The position numbers and the translations under genes are program-made. A stretch of 64,000 bases of DNA, taken from assembly GCF_002443255.2 (NCBI RefSeq), contig NW_019211455.1, positions 11,788,280 to 11,852,279 on the forward strand, read 5' to 3'. Below the pieces are notes generated by a model. It was not told the origin of the DNA and did not search any database. It worked only from the letters and a program-made list of their open reading frames with translations. Origin of the DNA: Varroa destructor (taxonomy: Eukaryota > Arthropoda > Arachnida > Mesostigmata > Varroidae). Positions 1 to 12,262 of this stretch are shown here, in pieces; position 1 is the stretch's first letter; every line of letters begins with the position of its first letter.

Positions 1-236
1 TGAGAGCCTCAATCAAATTTTTATGAGTTCGCGTATCTAAGCGTCGATTCCTTCATGCTTCGAAAATATTCGCTATTTACGCGCTCCAGGAGACCTACGA
101 AACAATCGCTTATATGTATTGAGATTCGGCTTTACAATTGCTCTCGTCATCTGTTGTGGAGGTTGCCTGATCCCGCCGTTCTCCGCAGCGGCTCAAAACT
201 GTTATTTGGTCTAATGCAATTTCTTTTTGTTTATTT

Positions 237-268
237 GCTGCTGCTGCTGCCGCTGCTGATGATGATGT
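237..268. repeat. GCT/GAT triplet microsatellite
   Basis: A run of GCT units with one CCG interruption passes into three GAT units. Read on the minus strand it would give a short Ser/Ala run inside an 83-codon ORF, which is of chance length. Confidence 0.85.
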
Positions 269-1996
269 GATAACATAAAACATAACACGAAGTCGATAGG
301 ATTCTTTTTCTGTCGCTGCTGCTTCGGTCGATACTAATTGGCTTTCTCTCTTACCTTCCAACGATTTCTGTCAGGCCTTGAGTTCCGCCCCGATTGTTTT
401 GTCTCACAGGCCCCAATCCGACGTACAGATATTTTAAGATTCAAAATGCCAATCGATCTCAAGTGTGATTAGGCATGATCCAGCTGAGGACAACCCTTCA
501 GGTCGGTATTGAGGTAAAGCGTGGTAACAAAGCAACGATTAACAGAGACGACGAACCTGTGTGATACGCTGAAGCTGCGACGATGGCAAGCCGTACATGC
601 CAACCAGACGTGTGCATGACTAAGAAGACGACCTAATTTTTCATTGATTTCATACGTGCTAAAAAGATTACATCATTTGTCCGAAAAAAAAGTCTAGACA
701 GCTAGGAGATCGCGGTTTTTAATTGTGCTGCAACGTTACGTCGTAGCAATAAGTACAAATAGTTTAGAATTGTGCACAAAAACCTATTCTTCAGTTTAAA
801 TAGAAAGTGGTATGAAATTGTTTGTTGCGGATTTTTCCTTCCTGCCTTCCTATACTTGACTCCTTCATTCTGCGTACCCTTATCATTATATCCGACACCA
901 TGTAACTTCAATGGCTGCTGAAGAGAAATGAGCGAGTAATATATTCATTCAATCGACGAAATGGTGGGCCATGCTTGTACGCAGCAGTGAGTGCTGTTGC
1001 TTCACTCGTTGAACGGATTCTGTCCTTTGCACGTCTGCTACTCGGGGTTCATGGTGGAGAACCGTGTAGGAGAACATTTACGTAGTGAGCCATGTTGCGC
1101 CGGTCGCAGACTGATCGCCGCGTACAAGCCTCGCACACAGCCAAATAAACGGGATATGATATTGAGGTGATTAAATTGAATATATTAGATTAAATTAGAC
1201 ATCTCTACCGCCAGCGACGCCGTCGCCGCTATAACCGGCCCAAGTCGACATGGGGCGTAAACCTCCACACACGAGCATGTAAGGCTCACGACGTAAATCA
1301 TTTTCGTTCTAGTGAGCATATTGTTTCCACAATGTTTTATCCTGGTTGTATGGCAGTTCTTCTACAATTTGCTGTTGTCTCTTTCGCGAAGGGTTCGATT
1401 CCTTTTCATGCCCTGTTGTTTTCAATACTACTGTTTGGTATTAGTAGAAGGTGCCGTACTGCTGAGTACATCGCTATCTGTACGCTGGTTAAGCTATTCT
1501 GGATTTCGTTTGCAGAGTACTTTCAGTCGCCAATTACTAGCTAGCTTTGCGGTCAGCTTCTCGCCTGTCGAGTAGCGGGAGAAGGGTCAGGAAATAGTTA
1601 TGAGGCTGTACTGCTGATAATGATTAGCTGGCTGGTGCTAGAATCACTTCAGAGTCGGGTTCTTTCCTTGACACCGCCACGAGCAACGGCATCACCAAAA
1701 TCAGCAGCTGCTGTAGTTTCATCATAATCATCATCGACATCGGCGTGTGTTTTGTTGCTTGCCCTCACTCCATTTTGCTCACGGCGTCGTAGTCTTTGTC
1801 GTTACTGGCGTCTTTTTACGTGAATGGACGTAAAAACTTGGCATGGCGGTACTAAATGAATGAAAGGTGACTGAGGCGCAATTCGTGATTAGATGTTCGT
1901 GATTTTCTCACGGAGCTGGCCGAAGAGAAATACAGTTGTTTCTATGGGTGAAGAGCGACATTCGAAAAGCCTAGATCGCCGTTCGGTTGGCCGATT

Positions 1997-2040
1997 GGTA
2001 GGTAGGTAGATAGATAGATGGAATGGATAGATAGGTAGGT
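1997..2040. repeat. GGTA/GATA compound tetranucleotide repeat
   Basis: Alternating GGTA and GATA tetranucleotide units fill this stretch, with one short interruption near 2019-2025. It is a typical compound microsatellite. Confidence 0.9.
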
Positions 2041-3350
2041 TTGTTGCTCAGTCGGTTTGTGTGCTTGTCGATTCGCTGGGTCGTTGGGTAACGGGCGCTT
2101 AGACGACGCTGGGCAAAGACGCGGTGGTATACGCGATGTACTATGTACATACATGGCCGCCCTTAGATTTGTTGCTTAGTTCTTCGACTTTTTTGCTTGG
2201 TCGGTAGATTGCGACGGGAAAAAGGGTTTTCTTTCGTTGCGAGATGTTTGTGGTCGGTTATGACTAACGGATTCGGGCAGGCAAAAAGAGGAATTCGTTA
2301 TTAGGGCTTCTCATAAAGATACATAGAAGACGGGGCTTAAGGAGTTTATAAGACAAATAATAAAGAAGAAAAGACAGCTGTTCTGGCTTACTTAGTGCGG
2401 TGGTCTACTGTCAATTTTAAAGATGCTGTTGTTTCAATTAGAACCAATTCGACTGATATCGATTTGGCGGAAATGTTCTTGGGCTCGAAGAACGGATGCT
2501 GTTGGAGCCTGATTGCAAGGACGTTTGCAGATACCGAGAACTGGCAACCGGAAAAACTGACAGCTGTCATTTTTTACCGAACTTTTCCTAAACTAAACTG
2601 TTTTTTTTTCTGGCTACAACACAAATGTGGTAACGATTAGAAATAGCGAACACTTCGCTCCTTCTATTATGATAAAAAAAGAAATTCGAGTTTGTTTTCC
2701 CATAGAGAAGTTAGCTATCTAAGTATTTTCTAGCTTAGTGTTTCTGTTTTGGGCGAACGCCCCAAGTTCCTCACAACCTACGGCTCTGCAAAGTCTTTGG
2801 GCACTATAATAACAGCTTTAAGGCAGGCCACGCTGGATCTCCTCGGCACGCAACTTTCATTTTGTGGCCCGCAACGGGAAAAAAGCATACGATATTAGCC
2901 TAGAAAAAAATCATCGAACTGAAACAAAATCTCATTTATTTGCCAATAGGTATCGAATAGTACAACTGGACGATATTACAAAGAGATCTAAGATTTTTTA
3001 ACTTGGCAGTAAGTTATTCGGCTCCTACATGGTCCTAACTATTGGTATTCAGATTGTATGTATGTCGACACTACGACATATGTCCAAAAGCATTGCCGCT
3101 GCAAGTACACTTGCTGACGCACCGTACTGATCTGGCTAGTTTAGCTTGGTCTCTCATCTCGACTCTACGTTTATTTACGTTATGCCATGTTCGCAGACGT
3201 GGTTTTTATTACAAAACATTCAATGTCAGCAAGCTTCATACGCAAAGCCCTGAAAGCAGCCTCATTCACTGCACAGTATTTTGCCGCGGTGAATAGACAG
3301 CACCATTTTGCAGACGACGCTTCTCATCCGCCATATCCCCTTGCCGTTAG

Positions 3351-3391
3351 CGCTCGTCGTCCTGGCGCTCGTCGTCCTGGCGCTCGCCGTT
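3351..3391. repeat. 15-bp minisatellite, 2.7 copies
   Basis: The unit CGCTCGTCGTCCTGG occurs at 3351-3365 and exactly again at 3366-3380. A third partial copy with one change follows at 3381-3391. Being a multiple of three, it gives a 5-residue period in every frame. In one plus frame (ORF to 3568) it reads as a hydrophobic Leu/Val/Ala run like a membrane segment, and in another as an Arg/Pro run. That ORF starts with TTG and has no visible splice support, so I do not call a gene. Confidence 0.85.
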
Positions 3392-4131
3392 ACAAAGTTC
3401 TTGCACCGGTTTTTTCTGTATCTGCTTCGATCCGTGTTTATAAATTGTTCTCGTTCAAACAGGTATCATATCGTTAGCACATCGAATAGATTAGAACAAA
3501 TTGCGTTTCTTATAAGCGGAAAGCGGACTAGATACGCTGTTCCTTCGATCACATCCATATCAAGTTGATACTATCTTTATATCAGCGTGTTTCGTCGCAG
3601 TGATTGCTGATAGTAAATATTCCTTACGGGTATCAATTGTGTTATCGAGGGAACACTGCAACGCCAACATCAAATGTTAATTGTCTTCGTCGAGTCATTT
3701 GTGGGTTTCTTTATGACCCAAACAATCTGTCCACAACAATTTTATTCATATTATAAACATGGAATAGCTTGTATCCGAATAGCGTCCAATGACACAATAC
3801 CATGGCATTCAGATAACGTTTTTATCGACTATTGAACAATATATGTATACCGTATATCAGTTGACAAAAACAGTCTTGACGCTGCTGCGTCAGAACGCCT
3901 GGGGGCGTTTGGACTTTCGCGTACTCTTCTATAGACAGGATGCTCGGTACAGGTAACATGGAGCTGGAAGATATTCTATGCGGACCACTAATTTAGGCAA
4001 ACGGGCCAGTTATCGTAAGTATTTCACTAAGCACTAAATGTTCACTATAGGTTTTGCTAATCATACGAATTTCGCCAGACGATCGGCGAGCAGACACAAA
4101 CATTTTCCGAACCACCTACACCCCCGTAATG

Positions 4132-4150
4132 CATCCATCCATCCATCCAT
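4132..4150. repeat. CATC tetranucleotide repeat
   Basis: Four to five tandem CATC units are followed by diverged CATT units. It is a short microsatellite. Confidence 0.85.
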
Positions 4151-5415
4151 TCATTAACAACAAAGACGACCGACAACATCGATTTGGTTCAATCGAACGA
4201 GTAACAAACGACGATGAAGCGTAACAAAAACCGACATGCTGTCTATAGGTTTACAAGGCTCAAATTAGATGAACGGGACAACTGTAACATCATCTTTACG
4301 CAATACGTAAGTTACCTACAATCGTCGTCCGGCGGTACGGTTCGTATTCGATCGACGCACGTCGGTTATCAGTTCGTTACGAATAGAATCAGAATATACT
4401 TCGGGTTGAGAGCCGCTTGTTTCCGAAGCAAAGGTCAGTCTTGAGTCCTACGGAAGGGAAAGCCATCTTACAAGCGGCACTTCTACTGTAATACATGAGG
4501 AAGCCTTCTAACTTTCTCTAGCTTTCTGCTAAAGACCAGAACTGGCCAGTTTTAAACTAATTAAGTTAAAAACTTGGCCGCACTTGTGGCGTCTAGATAC
4601 ACCGCGCCCCTAGCCGGTGTCAGCGTACGCCTTAGCCATGGCTAGCTGTTCAGAGCTCTCGGATGTATAGGAGTAAGTGTTTTCTAACACAAATATATGC
4701 TGCGGATAGTAACTATACTTTCTAAGTTAATTGTCACTCTTTTTGGTATATCGATTATATATTCTGATAGAATGATAAATTGTTGGTGTTTTTGTTTCGA
4801 ATAAACTTAAAGTAAATAGAATTTTCAGCTATAGCAATGTAATGTATTTGTAAATACTGTGATAATCTGTTTGCGGTAGCGAATTTTGTTTCGATTTACT
4901 AATCGGCCCGACATCATCGAGATTTGAAGCACATAACGGTAATAACAACAGTAGCTCTAGGTCAGATCAAGGTTGTCTATATATATAACAGCTAATAGAA
5001 TCTATTGTAGCAGCCTCCTAATACACCATATATCTCTATCGTTTCCATCGTAACTGCAGTCAACGGGAATTGATTTTAATGGTAGCTGTTTGTAGAATCA
5101 AGTAAAGGTAAAAAAATTTACTGTTTTATACCCAAGCCAAATGGTAGATCTAGTTCATGCTTTTTTAGACTTCGAGCGTTGCTAAACCCGAACCGCATCT
5201 TTGAACCAATGGGTACACGTTGGACGTAAATGAGGCTTTTAACACAACGCGTTTTGACTGTATCTACGTTTGGTGTTCTTTAAGCTAAGCCTAGGAGTGC
5301 TCACGTGGTGAATTTTCTAAGGCGTAGTGCCAGATCGGCAACGGCATCAAGGGGATTCCAGAAATAGAACAAAAATTATTCAGCATAGAGGCTCGAGCGA
5401 GCTATAGAGAGTCCA

Positions 5416-5436
5416 GTTGTTGTTGTTGTTGTTGTT
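5416..5436. repeat. (GTT)7 microsatellite
   Basis: Seven perfect GTT units occur in AT-rich noncoding DNA. Confidence 0.95.
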
Positions 5437-7264
5437 AGCTTTGATGGGCAACAAACACTTCACAGCAAAACAGGTCATCAGGACAGCGTCTAAACGAGCA
5501 TACACTGTGAGATATCGCAAGTTGACTGGTAATGCGTGGAGTGCTCAAGAACGTGATTGGTCAATGATTATAAACACTTAGTTTCACAATCGTACGCAAC
5601 GTGTATGCAAGAAAAGATCGTCACTTTCTGCCTTCAAATGGATATACCAACATTATGAGAAAGCTTATAACCGACCGCAGGTTGGAACCGATTCTTGAGA
5701 CTGGACTCAGGGATGCTGATTGTCTCGGATAAACAAAGTGCTTCACTGGTTGTGTATGTACTACCGAGAGGGCAGAAAAGCGGGAGCATGGAAAATAACT
5801 TGAAAATTGATTCGCCTCCAGGTTCCACGCAAGTTGGCTTAGTCAGATAGACATTGCCGCCGCATATTTGACCCATTTAATTGGTAGGGCCAAATGTTTG
5901 CCATATCACGCCAATCCACTGACCGGCTTACATTCAACGATCCATGAAGTATATGGGTTTCCGTACGAGATATTTTTCGCACGAGCGGTTGCTGCCCATG
6001 TAGTCGTATAGAGGCTTGCTGTTTGGTCCCTTATCTACTACAGTTTACAAAATTCGATAGAAGTGGTTAAATAGCCAAAGCACAGGGAACACGGTAAAAC
6101 GTTTCCATTCTAAGAAAGAGATAAAGGAGCAACTGGAAAATGAGCTATGAAATTTGGAAGATTCGCTTTTTTTGGGTGCAGAAATACTCTTCTGCCTTAG
6201 CCGGAACCTTCGGAGCACATTCGTACTATGAATAGTGGATCACTTCAGTACCAGAGTGTTGCAACGTGACCCCTTTTGTTCGATCGAACATCTATCTCGA
6301 ATATTGAAACACATCTACCTGCAGATCTACTCTTTGATACAAATACCCTTGGCCGCCTTCTACTGCATATCAATAGTCAGGAAAAAAAAACCTACACGGT
6401 AGTCGACCTAATAGATACGAGTTAACAGACTGGCCGAAAGCTTGAAACATCACTGGGAAGACGCATTTTAACATTCCGACATAAGCGCATTGGTTTTTTA
6501 GGGAAGAAGGTGGGCCTTTAACCTAATCAAAGTATATTATTATAATAACATTTTAAGTACGTCTAGATTACTCATGTTAGCGACGTCTTGTCTTATATCT
6601 TAAGCACTTCGTAAGGGAACTGTTTCTGCATATGCTCGTTTAGCAACGCTACGCTCTGAAAAATGCTTGCCAAACACTACTATGTACCCATACAAGGTCG
6701 TTCGGACAATTGTTATTTATTGCCTTTTAAGGACGACTCCACCGGCCTTTAAAAGGCGATCAAACAAAGTCTCTCAAAAAGCCTTGCAAGTTCTCACAAC
6801 AATAAATGTCGACGAACGCCAACAAATTTCGTCTAGTTGATGCTAAAAATGCTTGTCCACTAACTTCTACCGCGTCGTCCTTCGTACTTCGCAAAAACTC
6901 GGTATATATAAAATGCGTATATATTTAGCTGCGTATATAGGTCAAATAGAATATAGAGATTATTTACTGCAGATAGATGAACAGGGGAGAAAAAAGCTTT
7001 GAGACTCTGCCACATTCATTTTTTACCGTTCTGGGAGCGATCTGATTCTGAATTACAAGCGAGCCTGCCTAAAACAAGATAAGCCCACCCCATATTGGCA
7101 CGAAGGCAGAAAACAGAAATCAATCGCAGGCAGTGGCTAGCTGGTAATTAGGGCATCTAAGCACTCGACGCTGCCTATTCACTGTGCTGTAAATTAGTAA
7201 ATGCTCAACAGAGATATAATACTGATAGGAGCCATTTTTAGAAGTCGATGATATGTTTAGGTTG

Positions 7265-7282
7265 GTACGTGTACGTGTACGT
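7265..7282. repeat. GTACGT hexamer, three copies
   Basis: Three perfect tandem copies of GTACGT form an alternating purine-pyrimidine run of 18 bases, with ACGT tetramers at a 6-base period. Confidence 0.9.
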
Positions 7283-9372
7283 TACATTCAATAATAAAAT
7301 GCATACTTCGGTAGTGCTTGCATATTCAGCAAAAATAGATTTCATGCCAGTGTGCCAGATATCACACGAAAGACGCTTCACGACTATTCTAAGTTGAATG
7401 AATCTGAGATTAACGCACGTTCGGGTAATTTATGGGGGACAATCGATTGCTCACTGAAGATCTGAGGGACGTTTCAGCAGGCCATCATCGCCACGACATA
7501 GCCATGAGTCATATATGTTATCGCTTGACGACGCATTTCTCAAGAATATTATAAAACACAAGCTTTATGAGAGCTCGATGAGATTCCCTGCCAGAGAGGA
7601 CGACATGGAATTGCTCAGGAAACATACAGAAAATTGCCTATGGAATTTCTAGTACCAACCCAAACGCTAATAGATTTCAATATGAGAACCGTTCATCTGG
7701 CTGTAGTTCGCGTTCCTGGTACGAATAGGAACAGCAGACTCGAAAAGATGCCTATTGAGGGTAGTTTGTTCCAGCTACCAATTTCTGCGCTCAAACAAAG
7801 TTTGTACCTGATTTTAGCGATGAATGCATCCATACAGTACGAATGAATGTATGTTTCTTGGCTGCCGTATGATATCTGGACACTTTTAGAGTCCAATCAT
7901 GTTAGCGACTGGAGAACATAATGTATGTAAAAGTCATACGTTACGAAGCGATCGTTATAGGGTGGATTCATACTGGTGCTGACATCGCGAACACTGGGCT
8001 ACATTTCTCGCATCCGATTTTCTAGAGGTCGCTGAAATCTCATGTCTTTTCGATGGCCGTCAATGGTGCGTTGTCTCCTCGGAATACCGGAAGTCTCGAG
8101 AAAGATGTTGAATGGATTAGGTGTCGAGAAAGGTGTTTCGAACTAGCTGTAGGAGGACACGAAGATCCAGGATTATAGGGTCCTTTCAGGTCTTAGCTGC
8201 CCTAGCGCTGTGCCACAGAGACACTGGCGATTGCCAGAGGTCCTCTTGTGCACTAGGCAGTTTTAAAAAAGCTTGGTTAATCTAGCGGGTCTATCGAGAG
8301 CATGCGTCCAGAAGAAGCTGTCCAAGCGGGAACCTTACACACACGCACGCAATTACTTCTTAAGCAGAACAACTACGGAGCGGGTTATGAGCAAAAAAGT
8401 AGTCTTGGCTTTTGGCAGTGCTTCTGATTCTGCACTGGATTCTCGTTCAGGCCAGTGGTACATTACAGTGATGATTTGATGACGTTTCCGGTGCTAAAGC
8501 AGCGAGTAATAATAGCACGCCTAGCAGAAATCATTGTTGATGATGATGACAGCCAAATTTTGTGTGGAGGTGCAGCTGAAAGCTAAGGGTAGCCTGTAAA
8601 GATAATATAATGCAGCTGTTTTAGACAGAAGGTTTTCCTGTTCCAGGTTTATGGACATAGATGGATATTGTTATAAGATGACCATTTGTATGAGAATTCG
8701 AAGTGTTACTGGAAATTCTAAAAAAATGTCTCGAGTCTCGTCTCCGGTTCTTCTGTTATAGTTAAGTATTACTTAGGCGGTTGGCCTTTACTAGACAGAG
8801 TAAAAAATAATTCGACTAACCTACGTATGGACTCTGCTAGTGGAGTGCAATTTTATTCATCAACATTGTGGCAGGAACTTATCCGGGTGTAGACGGCCCG
8901 GTTCCTTGGATGTCGTGGGTTTGGCCTATGTAAAATAGGACAAAACAAAGAGCCGTTTCTCGACTAAGTGAAACGTTCCCTGAAATGTTTGTGATTCTGT
9001 TTCCGTTCCAAGTTAATTTAAGTAGTTACAGATGTGTTACCTGCGAACTCTTGAAATCCAATAACATGCCAAAACACTGCAGCACTGCATACCTGCTGTA
9101 ATATCGCACTACATCGGTGGGGGGTATTGCCTAATACAATTCTGATCGGGTGACCGCCGCAGCATTGTTCAAATCGTTTTCATTTCTTTTTGTAAATATA
9201 GTTCGGACAATAAAAATATATATCGACTTTCTATATAAGGTATACGTACTATGCGAAAAAAATTACGTTTTCACTCCTCTGGCGAAAATCCTTGGACTTT
9301 CCAAAGTCGCCGCTTCGTCCGTGCTTTCACCCTATATGTCAGCTCAATGTTATTCGACCTCCCTCTACCCGA

Positions 9373-9660
9373 TCAAGAAAACTCCACACTGAGAAGGGCC
9401 ATTCTGCCCCGGGGGCGAACGGACTCCGCTGACTCCTGATGTGTCAGCCAGGTCAACGAACCCCGTCTGCTAAACTCATGCTCCCCACCCCCCGCATTGC
9501 CTTTCCGGGCTGTGTAAACCTTCCGCGGACTGTACGGATGCGCTAAGTGAGTTCGAGGTAGGTGGCACTGCACGGCGAGCATTTTGGGATCCCAGAATAA
9601 TAGGGGCAGAAATAACCCGCTTTCTGTAATAGTCTGACCAAATTCTTGCAAGATGCGCAA
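9373..9660 (-). CDS. possible exon or GC-rich island, unrecognised
   Basis: This 95-codon minus-strand open frame coincides with a GC-rich patch (about 9390-9560) inside DNA that is otherwise AT-rich. The frame opens with TTG, so it is more likely to be part of an exon than a complete gene. The predicted peptide has a hydrophobic N-terminal third and a Gly/Arg/Ser-rich polar remainder around VYTARKGNAGGG. I do not recognise a family. A high-GC patch has fewer stop codons, so the open frame alone is weak evidence. It could equally be an inserted repeat. Confidence is low. Confidence 0.15.
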   Translation of the reverse strand: MRILQEFGQTITESGLFLPLLFWDPKMLAVQCHLPRTHLAHPYSPRKVYTARKGNAGGGEHEFSRRGSLTWLTHQESAESVRPRGRMALLSVEFS

Positions 9661-11221
9661 TGCTCGCTGTTAGATATTCTATGAAGATGACTAGCGTCAG
9701 GAAAAAGGAAGGCGGAAGTAAACTTGGGTTTGTATTTGAGGTTTGATAAGATATTACATTTTATATTAATGTAACACTAGGTTGGAAATTTACAAGTGAT
9801 TTTTGTGTTATAAACATTTCGATTCACCACCTTCGCCCTGTTCCAAGAAACTTATATTAAAGCTTAGCTAGAATGCCCCTTCTTTGGCTCAAAAAGCGTT
9901 TGTTTAGCAAGGTTTTTAAGCTTTACGTTAGAAATTGCGTTGGGCATTTCATCAGATAATAGAGATTTGTTCGTCCTAACTTGATTTGACTTTACATAAT
10001 AGGGATAAAAATAGAATTGAATATGTAGATCTCTCATATTTTTAGCGACTTGCTAAAACTACTTAATTCCATTTTAAGATTAAAAAATTCTACGCCGTAA
10101 TTGGGCTATCAAAAAGATGCCAGTTTAGGCTACTATGTAATTTAAGACAGCCATGGTCAGACAAACTTCAAAATAGCTGATTTCGTAGAATCTAGACGAA
10201 GTGCAACAGGTCTAGAAACAAATTATCGAAAGAAAAATTTTCTGCTGCGGCTTTTACATACAGCTACAAAATAGCCATAGCGTTTCGACAGACTCGACTC
10301 TACGTTTGTCCAAGTTAAAATTTGGCGAAAATCAGCCTCGTTACAACACGATGTATCCGAACTCCTTTCATCATGCATCAAGTCGAGACAGGGAGGTATT
10401 TCAGATAATGCCAAGGAATAGTGTCCAGTAATTGCGTCTAGCTCTAATTAACCGCTAACGAATCGACCTAAATCCGACTTACCATATGATTCCTGAAATG
10501 GACGTCCACTGAGGCTAGATGGTGTCAACTGTTACACTTCATTGCTGTGAATGGCGGGGCAGCTCCCTCGCTGTCCAGCCGGTTATGTGCTTTTGGTCTG
10601 TGCTTGGCTCCGACGTCGCGCAGAGTGTGCTGCCCCTTTTCTAGGCTAGCACCTAGTCCATTCTGGCCTGCCCTTCCCCAGCAGGGAGCCGCCTCTGATT
10701 GCCCTCTCTCGAACTGTGACAACAGCGTGCCGCTACAATGCTAAACCAGTTAGGGCTTCGCTGACACGAAAACGCTGGGCAAGCCCTGATGATATAAGTC
10801 CGATTCTAGTTCAACCGAGAGCACTGGAAAGCTCTATGAGCAAGTTTGTGTGTCGATCAGAAGGCTACGAGAAGGTGATACGGGGGGCGAACGAGTCTAC
10901 GGGTTGAACCATTAGGACGGACCTCTGCCAGCGGCGTTTGTATCCGTCGTGGGTTTACTCCAATTGTGTCTCTTTGTTAAGGGAGAGCTAAAGAACATGG
11001 AAACTACACTGCAAACCGCAGGAATTTCCTGGTATGATATACGTCTAAAAGTTATTGCGTGAGAGCCCGTTAGCGTATGCCAGCTAGCCAGTTAGTCTGA
11101 AAAAGCGGAAGGGTATATGTGTTATGGTGATACCTGTCTCGCTCAGAGATGGATTACTTTTTTGCTCACAGCGTAAATGTGTTAACGGGCCGAGCGCGGG
11201 CAAAGCACAGTCAACGGGCCG
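9661..11221. other. noncoding stretch with a GC-rich island at 10545-10740
   Basis: Mostly AT-rich, with no gene. At 10545-10740 the composition jumps to clearly GC-rich, and both strands have 65-codon open frames there for that reason. The island has no terminal inverted repeats that I can see. It may be a relic insertion, a regulatory island or a small exon. Confidence 0.5.
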
Positions 11222-11470
11222 ATGGTGCGTCATCGTAGCATCCTGAGGCGATTCCACAAACCCATGACTCCAAAGCCATCCAGATTACTCATGCTCAAAA
11301 GACACATATACACACAAGCGCGTAAGCAGTACGCAATACGTTCTCTCAACGTGTCCGTTTTGCAATGCAACGAGCATTTCTACGATGGCATTGCTAGCTC
11401 CCTGGTAAAGTCTAATGGCCCATCGAAATTAATAGATAGAAAAAGCAGCGAAGACTTTGAACCGAAATAG
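11222..11470 (+). CDS. candidate first exon, basic N-terminus, unrecognised
   Basis: An 82-codon frame starts at an ATG with G at +4. The predicted peptide is very basic at the N-terminus (MVRHRSILRRFHKPMTPKP), with few acidic residues in the first 40, a composition seen in mitochondrial presequences and nuclear proteins. A donor-like site (CCCTG then GTAAAG) lies at 11404/11405, so the true exon could be 11222-11404. No acceptor or downstream exon could be matched. The length is within chance expectation. No family is recognised. Confidence 0.15.
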   Translation: MVRHRSILRRFHKPMTPKPSRLLMLKRHIYTQARKQYAIRSLNVSVLQCNEHFYDGIASSLVKSNGPSKLIDRKSSEDFEPK

Positions 11471-11510
11471 TATAAATTCAAATTGTTGTAATTCATTCAT
11501 AGAAAAATTG

Positions 11511-11556
11511 TACTCGATAAAAATAGTACTCGATACTTGTAAAAACAGTACTCGAT
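11511..11556. repeat. three spaced copies of TACTCGAT
   Basis: The octamer TACTCGAT occurs at 11511, 11527 and 11549, in the same orientation, separated by A/T-rich spacers. The last two copies extend to AGTACTCGAT. This could be a degenerate tandem repeat or a cluster of binding sites. Confidence 0.7.
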
Positions 11557-12242
11557 CCAAAAAATCGTCCGATTTCTTTTTTGTGAAAACTTCACTTGAC
11601 ATTTCTTCGGTTACATAGGAAGTGAGGATTGCATAAAGACGTATGATATATACGTACATGGACACGTTTTTATCAAACAAATAAGATATATTTCGCGTAA
11701 GAAAAGTACGTGGGGCTAGAAAGTCACAGAGAAACTTCCTTCGTCTCTAATTGCATGGAAATTAACATAGTTGTGAGTTGTGGTGAAGGATCACTTTGGA
11801 AATTATTGATACGAAACAAATGGATTTTTCTGAGGCTTAACAAGGTATAAATACTGTGAGTCTAGACTGAATAGGAATCATAAGGGTGAAGATCAATGGC
11901 TCGCGTTATGAAGCCTAAATAGACTACGACTTCCATTTAGAGATAGATGCAAGCTCGGGCGATTCACCGGCGTCCATTCGAAACTTCTCTTGACTTAGAC
12001 TTTTAGCCGATCACATTTGTTTTAACAAAGTTACTGATTAGATGGTGCCAACCTGGCGTGCTGGTCCTGTGATCGTATCAGCATTTATAGGATCATTTCT
12101 GGCTCTGTCTGACTGTTGCACTGCTACGCAGAGGACACACTTTTTCTGTAGCAGCTCAGTGCGGCCATGCATACAGGTGGCCGTCAGTAGACGATGCATT
12201 CGCTCTTCGACAGAAGCGCTTGCGTCATCCCTTCTATGGATA

Positions 12243-12262
12243 TTAGTTAGTCCACTAACTAA
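12243..12262. repeat. 8-bp hairpin
   Basis: TTAGTTAG and CTAACTAA are perfect reverse complements separated by TCCA. Confidence 0.8.

Larger units (their letters stand above)
1..3307. other. noncoding stretch
   Basis: No supported gene is seen here. On the minus strand there is a good donor-like sequence (GGAAG followed by GTAAGA) near 355, but the open frame on either side is short and has no convincing acceptor. The interval also holds a CTG/GAT triplet run and a GGTA/GATA run, listed separately. ORFs here are of chance length. Confidence 0.6.
3569..9372. other. AT-rich noncoding stretch
   Basis: No coding signal above chance is seen. ORFs are 60 to 80 codons, scattered in frame and strand, and lack paired splice sites. 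Simple repeats occur at 4132, 5416 and 7265. The rest looks like ordinary intergenic or intronic DNA. Confidence 0.6.

Noticed and set aside
110..361. 83-codon minus ORF with Ala/Ser run
   Set aside because: It starts at TTG and its first codons overlap a strong donor (GTAAGA), so the start would be intronic. The Ala run comes from a triplet repeat.
1363..1425. Possible tRNA with T-arm AAGGG-TTCGATT-CCTTT
   Set aside because: The T-arm pairs well, but no matching acceptor, D or anticodon arms are found upstream at proper spacing.
3042..3120. C2H2 zinc finger in an 84-codon plus ORF
   Set aside because: The Cys and His spacing does not match the C2H2 pattern.
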